Below the pieces are notes generated by a model, which worked only from the letters and a program-made list of their open reading frames with translations, did not search any database and had not been told where the DNA came from. A program made the translations under genes and the position numbers. This document shows positions 46,523 through 57,543 of a DNA stretch of 64,000 nucleotides, piece by piece (within the stretch, counting starts at the first letter, position 1; the number at the start of each line of letters is the position of its first letter). Source of the stretch: Rugamonas apoptosis (GTDB taxonomy: Bacteria; Pseudomonadota; Gammaproteobacteria; Burkholderiales; Burkholderiaceae_D); NCBI RefSeq assembly GCF_014042355.1, contig NZ_JACEZU010000001.1, positions 496,001-560,000 on the forward strand, given 5' to 3'.

Positions 46523-48085
46523 ATGAAATTCTTGCAGCACACGATGGTGCGCCAGGGAGCGTGGCTGCTGGGCGCGACGGCGGGCGGCACCGGCCTGGCT
46601 TATCTGGGTTCGCTGGCGTTCGGCGGCGGCGCGCCGCTGCTGGTCGCGGCGCCGGCCGCGTTGGCCGGCGCGCTCATTGTCAGCCTGGGCCGGCGCAACG
46701 CCGATGACGACGGCGCGCACCGCTTCGCGCAAACGGTGGGCGAGGAAATCGACGCCCTCATGATCGGCGCGGCGGAAACTTCCTACTTCGTCGACTCCGT
46801 CAAAAAGAAGATCGAGCAGGACGTCGAGACGGCCAGCGGTATCGCCGACAGCTCCGGCCGCAACGTCGCCACCATCGAACGCATCGCCGCCAACGCCGAA
46901 CGGGCCGCCAAAGTGGCGTCCCAGGTGCGGGCGGAAACGGAAACGGGCCGCAAGGAAGTGGACCAGGGCTTGCAGCGCATCAGCGCCGCTCGCGAGGACG
47001 CCCAGACGGCCGCCACCGTGATGACGAACCTGCAAGCCAATTCCCGCCGCATTTACGGTTTCACGGAAGCGATCAGCGAAATTTCCGCCCGCACCAACCT
47101 GCTGGCGCTGAACGCCGCTATCGAAGCGGCCCGCGCCGGCGAGCATGGACGCGGTTTTGCCGTGGTGGCGGGCGAAGTGCGCCAGTTGGCCATGCGCACC
47201 AAGGAAGCCACTGACGAAATCAGCCACATGGTGCGGGAAATTAATGAGCAGGCTGAACGGGCCACCGCCGGCATGCACGCGCTGGCCGATGCCGTGAGCG
47301 CGGCGGCCGGCAATGTGGAAACCGTGCATGGCTTGTTGGGCAATATTGAGCGTTCATCGGGCGTGTCCGAGGATGAGATCGGCCAGATCGCGCGCGCCTC
47401 GCGCGAGCAGGTGGCCACCACCCACGATATCGCGGACGCCATCCGCAGCATTCACGACAGCATGTTGTCCACCGATGCGGAACTGCCCAAGGCGGCCAGT
47501 TCCGCCATGGCGCTGGCCGAGCGGGCCGAAGTGATCACGGGCGCGCTGGGCGACACGGCCATTGAAACTTCGCACGACGCGATCCGCGTCGCAGCCCAGC
47601 AGGCGGCGCAGGAAGTGGGCAAGATTTTCTCGCAAGCCATCGCCAGCGGCCAGATCACGCGCGAAGCCTTGTTCGACCGCCACTACACGCCGATCCCGAA
47701 CACCAATCCGCCCAAGCACACTACCCGCTTCGATGCCTTCACCGATCGGGCCTTGCCGGAGTTGCAGGAAGCCGTGCTGCGGGCCCTGCCCCAGCTCACT
47801 TATGCGGGCGCTGTGGATAACAATGGATATTTCCCCACCCACAACAAGAAGTTTTCCCAGCCGCTGACGGGCAATTACGACGTCGATATGGTCAACAACC
47901 GCACCAAGCGCATCTTCAGCGACCGCACGGGCAAGCGCTGCGGCGCCAACACCAAGCCTTTCCTGCTGCAAACGTACAAACGGGATACGGGGGAAGTGAT
48001 GCACGATCTGTCGGCGCCCATCTACGTGGACGGCCGCCACTGGGGCGGCTTCCGGGTCGGTTACCGGTCCAGCGGCCACGGCTAG
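46523..48085 (+). CDS. Methyl-accepting chemotaxis protein with C-terminal sensory domain
   Basis: 520 residues; GGAGGG precedes the ATG. Two hydrophobic segments near residues 10-55 are followed directly by the signalling coiled coil with the invariant hairpin tip [20 protein letters not shown] near 185-205. After residue ~390 comes a globular domain (with [16 protein letters not shown] and GGFRVGYRS near the end) that resembles a Cache-type or FIST-like ligand sensor. No HAMP domain or periplasmic loop of useful size is seen, so ligands are likely sensed in the cytoplasm. Confidence 0.88.
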   Translation: MKFLQHTMVRQGAWLLGATAGGTGLAYLGSLAFGGGAPLLVAAPAALAGALIVSLGRRNADDDGAHRFAQTVGEEIDALMIGAAETSYFVDSVKKKIEQDVETASGIADSSGRNVATIERIAANAERAAKVASQVRAETETGRKEVDQGLQRISAAREDAQTAATVMTNLQANSRRIYGFTEAISEISARTNLLALNAAIEAARAGEHGRGFAVVAGEVRQLAMRTKEATDEISHMVREINEQAERATAGMHALADAVSAAAGNVETVHGLLGNIERSSGVSEDEIGQIARASREQVATTHDIADAIRSIHDSMLSTDAELPKAASSAMALAERAEVITGALGDTAIETSHDAIRVAAQQAAQEVGKIFSQAIASGQITREALFDRHYTPIPNTNPPKHTTRFDAFTDRALPELQEAVLRALPQLTYAGAVDNNGYFPTHNKKFSQPLTGNYDVDMVNNRTKRIFSDRTGKRCGANTKPFLLQTYKRDTGEVMHDLSAPIYVDGRHWGGFRVGYRSSGHG

Positions 48086-48195
48086 GCTAGCCTAGGCTGC
48101 TACCAGGCCAGGCTGGCCGCTTGGCCGGTGGCTGGTTGAGAGGCTGGCTAGCTGAGAGACTGAGAAGCTGGCTGGCTGGCCGGGGCGGCCGGCCG
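48086..48195. repeat. Low-complexity GGCTGGC-rich spacer
   Basis: About 110 bp of short reiterations of GGCTGG, GGCTAG and GGCCGG between the chemoreceptor and the LysR gene. It can form several alternative hairpins and may stop the rightward transcript. No gene. Confidence 0.7.
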
Positions 48196-48202
48196 AACCT
48201 GC

Positions 48203-49171
48203 TTAGTAGGTGTCGTTCTTAGGGCTGGTGCCGGGCGCCAGGCGCTGGCCCACGGCATTCATGCCTTCCAGGTGCTGGCGCAACCATTTATGGGCCGGGC
48301 TGCGGGCATCGCGTTCGTGCCACAGCATGTCCAGGTGCACGGCCGGCAGCGTGAACGGCAAATCTTTCGATACCAGCGCGTCCGTCATGCCGGTGGACGC
48401 GATCAAGTGGCGCGGCAGCACGGTGATCAGGTCGGAATTGGCCACCACCTTGCCGGCCGTGAAGAACTGGTTGACCGTCAACAGAATGCGGCGTTCGCGC
48501 TGCAACTGGGCCAACGCCTCGTCCACCAGGCCGTGGGCCCGGCCCGAGAAACTCACCAGCAAGTGGTTGGCGGCGCAGTAATTGTCCAGCGTCAGCTCGC
48601 TCTTGGCCAGCGGATGGTCGCGCCGCATCACGCACACGTAATGACCGGAATACAGCCGTTCATGGCGGATCGGGGAACCGATATCGCTCGACAACTGGGC
48701 CGCCACGCCGGGGAAGAAGCCGACGGCCAGGTCGATATCGCCACGCAGCAGCATGGGCCGCGGTTCGCGCGTGGTCAGCGGCATCATGCGTACATTCACG
48801 CCGGGCGCTTCGCGCTCGATCGAACGCATCAGCGACGGCAGCCAGAAGGCGGCGGTGGCGTCGGCCATGGCCATGCGGAACGTGGCGTGGGCCTTGGAAA
48901 CGTCGAACGTTTCCGGCGCCACGGCCGCTTCCAGGCTGGCCAACGCGCTGCGCACGGACGGCCACAGCGTTTCGGCGCGCGGCGTGGGCTTCACGCCGTA
49001 GGCCGTGCGGATCAGCAATTCATCGCCCAGGCTTTCGCGCAGACGCTTGATGGCGTTGGAAACGGCGGGTTGGGTCATGGCCAGATGCCCGGCGGCGCGA
49101 GTCAGGTTTTGTTCCGTCATCACGGCGTCGAAGACGCGCAACAAATTCAAGTCCAGCGTCAGAAAGCTCAT
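48203..49171 (-). CDS. LysR family transcriptional regulator
   Basis: 322 residues. The N-terminal winged HTH is LNLLRVFDAVMTEQNLTRAA and MTQPAVSNAIKRLRESLGDEL; the rest is the periplasmic-binding-like effector domain. It resembles the NodD/SyrM or nahR-like branch. No obvious target is adjacent; it is divergent from a small membrane protein gene. Confidence 0.92.
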   Translation of the reverse strand: MSFLTLDLNLLRVFDAVMTEQNLTRAAGHLAMTQPAVSNAIKRLRESLGDELLIRTAYGVKPTPRAETLWPSVRSALASLEAAVAPETFDVSKAHATFRMAMADATAAFWLPSLMRSIEREAPGVNVRMMPLTTREPRPMLLRGDIDLAVGFFPGVAAQLSSDIGSPIRHERLYSGHYVCVMRRDHPLAKSELTLDNYCAANHLLVSFSGRAHGLVDEALAQLQRERRILLTVNQFFTAGKVVANSDLITVLPRHLIASTGMTDALVSKDLPFTLPAVHLDMLWHERDARSPAHKWLRQHLEGMNAVGQRLAPGTSPKNDTY

Positions 49172-49358
49172 GGCAGCCCAGCGGTTAGTTGATTGGAGGC
49201 AAGTGTAGAGTATGGCGGGAAAATCCAGAAATATGATTTTCTCGTCAACTATAACCCATCCTATTCACCATCCGCATAATTGTTATCGGGAAATGAAATT
49301 GGATGGATATGTTGCGCTGCACTATAGTTACGGTAGATTCTAAATGTACCGGAACATC

Positions 49359-49652
49359 ATGTCTACCTTCATCTCCCTCGTGCACGCGACCGCACCGCAG
49401 TTTTCCCTGATGGCCGCACTTGAAATTACCGCCGCCTTGGGCGCGGCGCTGGCCTTGCTGCTGCTGTTCAAACCACTGCTGTTGGGCGTGGCTCGGGCGT
49501 TGCAGCTGGTGATTAAGCCAAAATTGACCAAGGAACAGCGTTTGCAGCGCCGCCTGATGCGCGACGCGATGCTGCTGAACCGCATGTTGAATTCGATGGA
49601 AGGTTCGCCCAGCCACGCGGCCGAACTGCGCGCGCTGGCCGCACGCGGCTAA
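49359..49652 (+). CDS. Small single-pass membrane protein, unknown
   Basis: 97 residues. CGGAACATC stands just before the ATG at 49359, which is preferred over the earlier ATG at 49344. One hydrophobic helix (roughly residues 18-45) is followed by a basic amphipathic segment KPKLTKEQRLQRRLMRDAM. No family was recognised. Confidence 0.6.
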   Translation: MSTFISLVHATAPQFSLMAALEITAALGAALALLLLFKPLLLGVARALQLVIKPKLTKEQRLQRRLMRDAMLLNRMLNSMEGSPSHAAELRALAARG

Positions 49653-49700
49653 GCTGGCGATGGGCGGCAACGGGCAGTGCCCGATGCCGCATCGCAGCAA

Positions 49701-50300
49701 TTACTTCGCCGCACCCAGCAGATGGGGCTTGAGCGAGCTGTCTACAGGCTTCTCGCCCAGCCAGATCCGCAACACCGCGTTATAGAAAGCCAGGTCGGGC
49801 AGCGCCTCGCCGAGCTTCTTGCCGTTCAGCTGGCACTGCGTGCCCTCGCCCGGCGTCCAGTCCAGCGCCAGCACGTCGCCCTTCTTCAGCGCAGGAATCT
49901 GGGCGAAAATTTCCCCGAATTTCATCGTTTGCGACAAGACTTTGGTGCGTTCTGCATCCGTCGAGTTAGCTTTCAGGCCGGCCATGAAGGCTTCACCGAA
50001 ATCTTCCGAGCTCAGGTCGCGCATCATCACGATGGACACGCGGCGCGGGCCTTGCAGGGCCAGGATGTCGGCCACGGTCGATTTCTTTTCCGGCAGGTAC
50101 AAGCCCAGCGCATACACCTTGAAGATCACCTTGGTGCGCAAGCCGGCGCCGTTCAGTTTCAACTCCTTGCCGGCCAGGGTGACGTTGTCGTCAAACTTGA
50201 TGCCGGCTACTTCCGTGGCGGCCACGGCGGGAAGGCTGAAGCTCGATGCCAGCATGGCGGCGGCCAGCAGGCTTTTCAGGGTGGTTCTGCGATTGGTCAT
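49701..50300 (-). CDS. Chalcone isomerase-like periplasmic protein
   Basis: 199 residues from the ATG at 50300, with TGGAGACA ahead of it; further upstream in-frame starts would read through the promoter region. A signal peptide ends around AVAATEV. The core GLRTKVIFKVYALGLYLPEK and VSIVMMRDLSSEDFGEAF segments match the bacterial chalcone-isomerase-like family, which is not enzymatically active on chalcones. Function unknown. Confidence 0.85.
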   Translation of the reverse strand: MTNRRTTLKSLLAAAMLASSFSLPAVAATEVAGIKFDDNVTLAGKELKLNGAGLRTKVIFKVYALGLYLPEKKSTVADILALQGPRRVSIVMMRDLSSEDFGEAFMAGLKANSTDAERTKVLSQTMKFGEIFAQIPALKKGDVLALDWTPGEGTQCQLNGKKLGEALPDLAFYNAVLRIWLGEKPVDSSLKPHLLGAAK

Positions 50301-50444
50301 ACTGTCTCCAGGGGTAAGTGTTAGGTCGCCCCCATCCAGTGCGCAATGTTGGCGTGCTCGAAATATACCACCGGCAAGCGCGCGCGAAAGCATGATGCGG
50401 CCAAATAGCCGCACGGTCATGCTATTTTAGAGGAAGTTCCCTAG

Positions 50445-50483
50445 CGCCAAGGCGGGACGCCAAGGCGGGGCGCCAAGGCGGGA
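50445..50483. repeat. 13-bp tandem repeat CGCCAAGGCGGGA
   Basis: Three head-to-tail copies (last base A or G), each internally a near-palindrome around CGCCAAGGCG. It lies in the gap between the ferredoxin and the chalcone-isomerase-like genes. Confidence 0.8.
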
Positions 50484-50521
50484 CGCGAGACAGCACGCGG
50501 ACGGGCGTCCGCGGGTGAAGC

Positions 50522-50788
<267 letters not shown>

Positions 50789-50803
50789 TTACTTGCTTGC
50801 TGA

Positions 50804-51418
<615 letters not shown>

Positions 51419-51440
51419 TTAGTCGCGCGCGCCTTTCAGT

Positions 51441-52088
51441 TCAGGCCGCGGCGGGCTTGAGCTTCAACAAGTGGAAGTACACCATGCCGGCTTTGTCGGC
51501 GCGGATGACCTCCCACGGCGCCAGCCAGTCCGGCGCTTCGGCGCCCTCTTCCATGACGAGCGACAGGCCCGATTCGGCATAGACCAGGCCGCCCTCCTTC
51601 AGCAGTTTCGCGCACAAGGGCAGGCAGCGGCTGAGGAAATCCTGCTGGTAGGGCGGATCGAGGAACACCAGGTCGTAGCGCTGGCCACGGGCGGGCGCGC
51701 CTTGCGCCACGGCCAGCGCGTCGGCGCGCAGCAATTGCACGTTGTCGGCCTTGAGCTTGTCCTTGATCACTTCCAGCTGGCGCACGACGGGGGCGTGGCT
51801 GTCCACCATGGTGACGGACTGGGCGCCGCGGCTGGCCGCCTCGAATCCCAGCGCGCCGCTGCCGGCGAACAGGTCCAGCACCTGGGCATTGGCCCAGTGG
51901 CCGTCCCGCAAGTGGTTGATCCAGTTAAACACGGTTTCGCGCACCCGATCCGGGGTCGGACGCAGGCCCAGCGCTTCCAGCACGGGCAGCGGCGTGCGCT
52001 TCCATGCGCCGCCGATGATGCGGACCTGGTTGCTGTGTTTCGGACCGTGGACCGGGACCTTGGCGGGCTTGGCTGGCTTCTTGTGCAT
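51441..52088 (-). CDS. rsmD: 16S rRNA (guanine966-N2)-methyltransferase
   Basis: 215 residues. VLDLFAGSGALGFEAASRG binds SAM and VFLDPPYQQDFL carries the N6/N2-methylase DPPY motif. It is next to coaD, a common arrangement. A basic N-terminal extension rich in Lys/Pro precedes the fold. Confidence 0.95.
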   Translation of the reverse strand: MHKKPAKPAKVPVHGPKHSNQVRIIGGAWKRTPLPVLEALGLRPTPDRVRETVFNWINHLRDGHWANAQVLDLFAGSGALGFEAASRGAQSVTMVDSHAPVVRQLEVIKDKLKADNVQLLRADALAVAQGAPARGQRYDLVFLDPPYQQDFLSRCLPLCAKLLKEGGLVYAESGLSLVMEEGAEAPDWLAPWEVIRADKAGMVYFHLLKLKPAAA

Positions 52089-52158
52089 GTGGCTAAGTCA
52101 TTGATTCAACAGCGGGCACTATAGCATATGGCCTTGCTGGCGCTGGCGCTGGTACTCA

Positions 52159-53040
52159 TCAACGGGCTTGCGCCGCCAGCGTGTTGCAGTCGTCGATCCA
52201 GCCTTGCATGCGCTTGAGTGCGTGCGCTTTCTGGGCCGGCGTGGCGAGCTGGATCACGGTCAGCACCAGTTGCGCCGTGTCCTGGTCGTACACCTCGAAA
52301 AAGTCCTTGCGGTCGCCTTGATCGCGGCGGGCGAAGCTGTCGTCGATCAGGGTGCGGATCAGGGTCATGGTGGCTTCCTGGCCCAGCTTGTCGCGCTGCA
52401 CTTGCCGCAGCAGCGCCAGGATGGCGCGTTGGCGCCGCATGCGCTGGTCCAGCCACAATGCGTTGTCGAGCGGACGGGCGTCGGACGCCTGCCGGATGGC
52501 CGCCTCCTGTTCGCGGCTGAAATTGCCGAACCACAGCTCGAACTGGTCCATCGCCTTGTCGTAGCGGAAGGCGAGCTGGTGCTCGCGGTCGCCTTTCATG
52601 TTCTTGTGGCGGAAAGTGTCGTTATTGGAGGCGAATTTCTTTTCTATTTGCGCGATCTGCTGAGGCCGCAGCGAGCGGGCCAGTTCAGCCAGCTGGGGCA
52701 GTGCCTTGAGCAGCAGCAATCGGGTGCGCTCGCGGATATCCTCGTAATCGCCCAGCAGGTCCGCCTCCGTGGGCGTGCCCTGTAACTGGCGCCGCGCCGT
52801 TTGCAGCACTTGCGCATAGTCGCGCAGCTCGGTTTTGCGATGCCACTGGAAAAACTCGTCGATATCCTGGCGGACCCAGGGTTTCTGGTCGCTCTCGAGA
52901 TCCACATAGCCATCGAGCCACCAGTAGAGCAGCGTGTCGCCATGGTTGTAGGCCAGTTGCAGCGAGCTGCACGCGGCCAGCAGCAGCATGATACCCAGCA
53001 GGAAAAGACGTGCCGTGCGCCGTAGCGCGGCGGCGTGCAT
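52159..53040 (-). CDS. DUF6279-type lipoprotein
   Basis: 293 residues from the ATG at 53040 (GGAAAAG ahead). The signal peptide ends LLAACSS, a lipobox. The mature protein is mainly helical with many Gln/Arg/Asp. It resembles the DUF6279 family of uncharacterised lipoproteins. It is divergent from glmU with only about 42 bp between the two start codons, so the promoters overlap. Confidence 0.8.
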   Translation of the reverse strand: MHAAALRRTARLFLLGIMLLLAACSSLQLAYNHGDTLLYWWLDGYVDLESDQKPWVRQDIDEFFQWHRKTELRDYAQVLQTARRQLQGTPTEADLLGDYEDIRERTRLLLLKALPQLAELARSLRPQQIAQIEKKFASNNDTFRHKNMKGDREHQLAFRYDKAMDQFELWFGNFSREQEAAIRQASDARPLDNALWLDQRMRRQRAILALLRQVQRDKLGQEATMTLIRTLIDDSFARRDQGDRKDFFEVYDQDTAQLVLTVIQLATPAQKAHALKRMQGWIDDCNTLAAQAR

Positions 53041-53082
53041 GTTAAACTTTTCCATCTTTTCAACTTTCTGAGTTTTCGGCCT

Positions 53083-54447
53083 ATGAATGTAGTCATCCTC
53101 GCCGCCGGCATGGGCAAGCGCATGCAATCGGCCCTGCCCAAGGTATTGCACCCGGTGGCCGGCAAGCCCATGTTGTCGCACGTGATCGATACCGCGCGCA
53201 GCTTGTCTCCCCATCAATTATGCGTGATTTATGGTCATGGCGGCGCGGCTGTGCTGGACCTGCTGTCCAAACAGACCGAACCGGTTTCCACCGCCCTGCA
53301 GGAACCGCAACTGGGCACCGGCCATGCCGTCATGCAAGCCTTGCCCGCGCTGGACGAAGACCAGCCCACCCTGATCCTGTACGGTGACGTGCCGCTGACC
53401 AGCGCCGCCACCCTGCGCGCGCTGGCGGACGCGGCCGGTAACGACAAGCTGGCCATCCTGACGGTGGAGCAGGACGACCCGTTCGGCCTGGGCCGCATCA
53501 TCCGCGAGGAAGGCCGCATCGTACGCATCGTCGAGCAAAAGGACGCCACCGAAGCGGAACGCGCCATCAAGGAAATCAACAGCGGCATCATGGTCGCGCC
53601 CGGTGGCAAGCTCAAGCAGTGGCTGGGCGCCTTGCAGAACAATAACGCCCAAGGCGAGTACTACCTGACCGACATCGTGGCCATGGCCGTGGCCGACGGC
53701 GTGCCTGTCGTGTCGGCCCAGCCCGGCGCGCAGTGGGAAGTGGCGGGCGTCAACAGCAAGGTGCAACTGGCCCAGCTCGAACGCATCCACCAGGGCAATA
53801 TCGCCAACCGCTTGCTGGAACAGGGCGTCACCCTGCTCGACCCCGCCCGCATCGACGTGCGCGGCGAGCTGATCTGCGGCCGTGACGTCACCATCGACGT
53901 CGGCTGCGTGTTCGAAGGCAAGGTGGAATTGGCCGATGGCGTGACCGTGGGCGCGCACAGCGTGCTGGTCAACGCCAGCATCGGCGCCGGCGTCGCCATC
54001 AAGCCGTTCTGCCACATCGAGCAGGCGGTGGTGGGCGCAGCATCCATCATCGGCCCCTATGCGCGGCTGCGTCCCGGTACGGAGCTGGGCCAGGATGTTC
54101 ACGTTGGTAACTTCGTGGAGATCAAGAACAGCCAGATCGCGGCGCACAGCAAGGCCAATCACTTGGCCTATGTGGGCGACGCCACGGTCGGATCGCGCGT
54201 CAACATCGGCGCCGGCACCATCACCTGCAATTACGATGGCGTCAACAAGTTCCGCACCGTGATCGAGGACGACTGCTTCATCGGCAGCGACACTCAACTG
54301 ATCGCTCCCGTGACGGTGGGCAAAGGCGCCACCCTGGGCGCCGGCACCACGCTGGCCAAGGATGCACCGGCCGGCAAGCTGACCGTCTCACGCGCCCGCC
54401 AGGTGACGGTGGAAGGCTGGACCCGCCCCGTCAAAATCAAGAAATAG
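53083..54447 (+). CDS. glmU: Bifunctional N-acetylglucosamine-1-phosphate uridyltransferase / glucosamine-1-phosphate acetyltransferase
   Basis: 454 residues from the ATG at 53083. The N-terminal pyrophosphorylase begins [14 protein letters not shown] and has YGDVPLTS; the left-handed beta-helix of the C-terminal half contains PFCHIEQ and NFVEIKNS. It makes UDP-GlcNAc for peptidoglycan and LPS. Its terminator is interleaved with DnaA boxes. Confidence 0.96.
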   Translation: MNVVILAAGMGKRMQSALPKVLHPVAGKPMLSHVIDTARSLSPHQLCVIYGHGGAAVLDLLSKQTEPVSTALQEPQLGTGHAVMQALPALDEDQPTLILYGDVPLTSAATLRALADAAGNDKLAILTVEQDDPFGLGRIIREEGRIVRIVEQKDATEAERAIKEINSGIMVAPGGKLKQWLGALQNNNAQGEYYLTDIVAMAVADGVPVVSAQPGAQWEVAGVNSKVQLAQLERIHQGNIANRLLEQGVTLLDPARIDVRGELICGRDVTIDVGCVFEGKVELADGVTVGAHSVLVNASIGAGVAIKPFCHIEQAVVGAASIIGPYARLRPGTELGQDVHVGNFVEIKNSQIAAHSKANHLAYVGDATVGSRVNIGAGTITCNYDGVNKFRTVIEDDCFIGSDTQLIAPVTVGKGATLGAGTTLAKDAPAGKLTVSRARQVTVEGWTRPVKIKK

Positions 54448-54467
54448 CAGCCTACGCTACACAGCTT

Positions 54468-54882
54468 TGTGGATAAAGCTGTGGGCAAGTACCTGAACAA
54501 GCCGGGATAACTTCCCGGCTTTTTTTACGTCCGTATTTTTGTCCAAAACAAGCTGGTTTTTGCTCTGTGGATAAATATGTGGAGAAGTGTAGGCAAAAAC
54601 GGAGGAAAACCGCGGTATAAGGGTGGGAAAACCGTAGGATAAGTCAGTGCTCGTGAGGATGCGAGAGGTGAAAGGATCGCATAAAGCGTGTAATGATGCG
54701 ACTTTGCCATCTCCCTGCTGTTGCGTGTGGATAAGCCTGTGGGAAAACGGTGGGAAATGCGAGAGTAACTTTTTTCTGTGGATAAAGATGTGTAAAACCC
54801 ACTGGAAAAGCACTGGATAGCGCCTGGAAAACTTGGGAAAAGTCTTCCAGCGCCAGCATCGGTAACGAGACGTTGTGTATAA
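54468..54882. other. Second DnaA-box array, between glmU and an AsnC-type regulator
   Basis: A 475-bp gene-free segment. TGTGGATAA occurs at 54468, 54566, 54726 and 54777 and TGTGTATAA at 54874, all in one orientation. Each is followed after three bases by a TGTG-type half box, giving a 12-bp-period unit (TGTGGATAA-N3-TGTGG or TGTGT). GTGGGAAAAC-type copies lie between. The reading frame over it is only a translation of the repeats. Confidence 0.75.
54501..54526 (+). terminator. glmU terminator
   Basis: GCCGGGA and TCCCGGC with a 5-nt loop followed by a run of seven T, about 55 bp past the glmU stop. It lies between the first two DnaA boxes of the array. Confidence 0.85.
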
Positions 54883-54922
54883 GCCTGTGTAAAACCGCCT
54901 GAACAAGGCGGGGATAACTGCC

Positions 54923-55396
54923 TCAAACGACGATACGGGTCTCGAATTTGCTGCGGAAGGTGGAGAAATACGCTTTCACGTTGCGCACATTGGTCTGGGC
55001 CGCGAACAGACGGTGCGCCAGCGCGTGGTAGGCCGGCATATCCGTCACCTGCACGATCAGCACAAAATCCGGCCCGGGCGCCACGCGGTAGCATTGCAGC
55101 ACCGCGTTGTCGCCAGCCACCCGCGCTTCGAACTCGTCCATGCGCTCGGCCGCCTGGATATCGAGCGAGATTTCCACAATCGCCGTGAGGCGCGCACCCA
55201 CCTTCTCCGGCGCCACGATGGCGACCTGGCGCGCGATCACCCCCGTTTCCGTCAACTGTTTGACGCGGCGCAGGCAAGTGGGCGGCGACACATGAACTTC
55301 ATGCGCCAGCTCACTATTGGTTTGTGATGCATCAATTTGCAGGGCATTGAGGATGCGACGATCAATATCGTCCAGCGGCAAGGCGGTGTCGGTCAT
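54923..55396 (-). CDS. Lrp/AsnC family regulator
   Basis: 157 residues. The HTH covers DIDRRILNALQIDASQ and VSPPTCLRRVKQLTETG; the RAM domain includes CYRVAPGPDFVLIVQV. It is divergent from glmS and probably binds the twin palindromes at 55.44-55.48 kb. No clear target other than itself can be named. Confidence 0.92.
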   Translation of the reverse strand: MTDTALPLDDIDRRILNALQIDASQTNSELAHEVHVSPPTCLRRVKQLTETGVIARQVAIVAPEKVGARLTAIVEISLDIQAAERMDEFEARVAGDNAVLQCYRVAPGPDFVLIVQVTDMPAYHALAHRLFAAQTNVRNVKAYFSTFRSKFETRIVV

Positions 55397-55434
55397 GGCG
55401 GCGTGATCAATTCGTAAAAAATACAGCGATAAAT

Positions 55435-55478
55435 GAAATAATATTTCATGCGCTCTCAGTGATGAAATATTATTTCAA
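55435..55478. promoter_or_regulatory. Twin operator palindromes between the AsnC-type regulator and glmS
   Basis: TGAAATAATATTTCA at 55435-55449 and its exact complement TGAAATATTATTTCA at 55464-55478, with centres 29 bp apart. A further half site ATATTTCA lies near 55500. Lrp-family proteins bind such 15-bp dyads; two to three helical turns apart suits a wrapped octamer. Confidence 0.65.
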
Positions 55479-55560
55479 AAAGAGGCGAATTTAGAAAGCA
55501 TATTTCATAGCCGCTGCTCTACGATGCATTCATTGCAAATTTCTCATCCAAGAGGTCATC

Positions 55561-57390
55561 ATGTGCGGCATCGTCGGCGCGGTAGCGCAACGTAACATCA
55601 CTCCCATCCTGCTGGAAGGCTTGAAACGGCTGGAATACCGCGGCTACGATTCCTGCGGCGTGGCGCTGCACACGGATGGCCAATTGCAGCGTTCGCGTAG
55701 CACCTCGCGCGTTGCCGACCTGCAAAAGCAGACCGAGGAATCGGGCCTGCAAGGTTTCACCGGCATCGCCCACACCCGCTGGGCCACCCACGGCGCGCCG
55801 GCCACCCATAATGCCCACCCGCACTTCTCGCCCAGCGCCGAACAGGCCCGGATCGCACTGGTACACAACGGCATCATCGAAAACCATGACGAACTGCGCG
55901 CCGAACTGACGGCGCTCGGCTATGTGTTCCAGAGCCAGACCGACACGGAAGTGATCGCCCACCTGGTCGACCACATGTACAACGGCGACCTGTTCGACAC
56001 CGTCCAGCAAGCCGTCAAGCGCCTGCATGGCGCCTACGCCATCGCCGTGTTCTGTCGCGAGGAACCGCACCGCGTCGTGGCCGCCCGCCAGGGCTCGCCG
56101 CTGATCGTAGGCGTGGGCCAGGGCGAGAACTTCGTCGCCTCCGACGCCATGGCGCTGGCCGGCACCACCGACCAGATCATCTACCTGGAAGAAGGCGACG
56201 TGGTCGACCTGCAACTGGGCCGCACCTGGATCGTCGACGTCGACGGCAAGCCCGCGCAACGTGAAGTGAAAACCGTCCACGCCCACACCGGCGCGGCCGA
56301 GCTGGGCCCGTACCGCCACTACATGCAGAAGGAAATCTTTGAACAGCCGCGCGTGATCGGCGACACGCTCGAAGGCGTGACCGGCATCATGCCCGAACTG
56401 TTCGGCGACGGCGCCTACAAGGTGTTCAAGCAGATCGACCGCGTGCTGGTGCTGGCCTGCGGCACCAGCTACTACGCCGGTTTGACGGCCAAATACTGGA
56501 TCGAATCGGTGGCCAAGATCCCCGTCAACGTGGAAATCGCCAGCGAATACCGCTACCGTGACAGCGTGCCGCACCCCAACACGCTGGTGGTGACGATCTC
56601 CCAGAGCGGTGAGACGGCCGACACCCTGGCCGCCCTCAAGCACGCCCGCAGCCTGGGCATGGAGCACACGCTGACCGTGTGCAACGTGGCCACCAGCGCC
56701 ATGGTGCGTGAATGCAAGCTGGCCTACATCACCCGCGCCGGCGTGGAAGTGGGCGTGGCCTCCACCAAGGCCTTCACCACCCAGCTGGCCGCGTTGTTCC
56801 TGCTGACCTTGACGCTGGCCCAGGTCAACGGCCGCCTGACGGACGAGGAAGAAGCTGCCCACTTGAAAGCCATGCGCCACCTGCCGGTCGCCATTTCGTC
56901 CGTGCTGGCGCTGGAACCGCTGATCATCGCCTGGGCCGACGATTTCGCCCGCAAGGAAAACGCTCTGTTCCTGGGCCGAGGCATGCACTACCCGATCGCC
57001 CTGGAAGGCGCGCTCAAGCTCAAGGAAATTTCCTACATCCACGCTGAAGCCTATCCTGCAGGCGAACTCAAGCACGGCCCGCTGGCGCTGGTGACCGAGG
57101 AAATGCCGGTCGTCACCATCGCCCCGAACGACACGCTGATTGAAAAGCTGAAATCGAACATGCAGGAAGTGCGCGCCCGTGGCGGTCAGTTGTACGTGTT
57201 TGCCGACGTCGATTCGCGCATCACCCCGGGCGAAGGCGTGCATGTGATCCGCATGCCGGAGCACTATGGCTTGCTGTCGCCGATCCTGCACGTGGTGTCG
57301 CTGCAGCTGCTGGCCTACCATTCGGCGCTGGCGCGTGGGACGGATGTGGATAAGCCGCGGAATCTGGCGAAGTCGGTGACGGTGGAGTGA
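55561..57390 (+). CDS. glmS: Glutamine-fructose-6-phosphate aminotransferase
   Basis: 609 residues. Cys2 of [10 protein letters not shown] is the glutaminase nucleophile; [13 protein letters not shown] and AHTRWATHG follow. Two SIS domains (CGTSYYAG near 300 and [14 protein letters not shown] near 347) bind fructose-6-phosphate. It makes glucosamine-6-phosphate. Its 3' end is the classic attTn7 position, and accessory DNA begins just after the stop. Confidence 0.97.
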   Translation: MCGIVGAVAQRNITPILLEGLKRLEYRGYDSCGVALHTDGQLQRSRSTSRVADLQKQTEESGLQGFTGIAHTRWATHGAPATHNAHPHFSPSAEQARIALVHNGIIENHDELRAELTALGYVFQSQTDTEVIAHLVDHMYNGDLFDTVQQAVKRLHGAYAIAVFCREEPHRVVAARQGSPLIVGVGQGENFVASDAMALAGTTDQIIYLEEGDVVDLQLGRTWIVDVDGKPAQREVKTVHAHTGAAELGPYRHYMQKEIFEQPRVIGDTLEGVTGIMPELFGDGAYKVFKQIDRVLVLACGTSYYAGLTAKYWIESVAKIPVNVEIASEYRYRDSVPHPNTLVVTISQSGETADTLAALKHARSLGMEHTLTVCNVATSAMVRECKLAYITRAGVEVGVASTKAFTTQLAALFLLTLTLAQVNGRLTDEEEAAHLKAMRHLPVAISSVLALEPLIIAWADDFARKENALFLGRGMHYPIALEGALKLKEISYIHAEAYPAGELKHGPLALVTEEMPVVTIAPNDTLIEKLKSNMQEVRARGGQLYVFADVDSRITPGEGVHVIRMPEHYGLLSPILHVVSLQLLAYHSALARGTDVDKPRNLAKSVTVE

Positions 57391-57424
57391 GCGGCCGCGA
57401 TGTGAATGGCAGCTATTCTCGCCA

Positions 57425-57479
57425 ATTAAAGTCGTAAATTGTTCATTAAAGTCGTAAATGACGTATTAAAGTCGTAAAT
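57425..57479 (+). repeat. Three direct repeats ATTAAAGTCGTAAAT, 20-bp period
   Basis: Exact copies at 57425-57439, 57445-57459 and 57465-57479, separated by 5 bp of different sequence. Two helical turns per unit suggests a protein-binding array. It lies 35 bp after the glmS stop, the usual insertion zone of Tn7-like elements, whose ends carry repeated transposase sites. Confidence 0.85.
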
Positions 57480-57543
57480 GCGAATTGAGGAACATGAGGC
57501 TTGTTGAGAAACCAATAATACTTAAGGCGTAAATTCCGAAGCG

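Noticed and set aside
54457..54906. 149-residue reading frame on the minus strand
   Set aside because: It is only the translation of the DnaA-box repeats (recurring HIFIHRK, RLIHTQ and HSFIHK pieces) and has no ribosome site.
57345..57353. Single DnaA box in the 3' end of glmS (others at 13683 and 47812)
   Set aside because: Isolated 9-mers in coding DNA are expected by chance at this window size; only clusters in gene-free DNA were counted.
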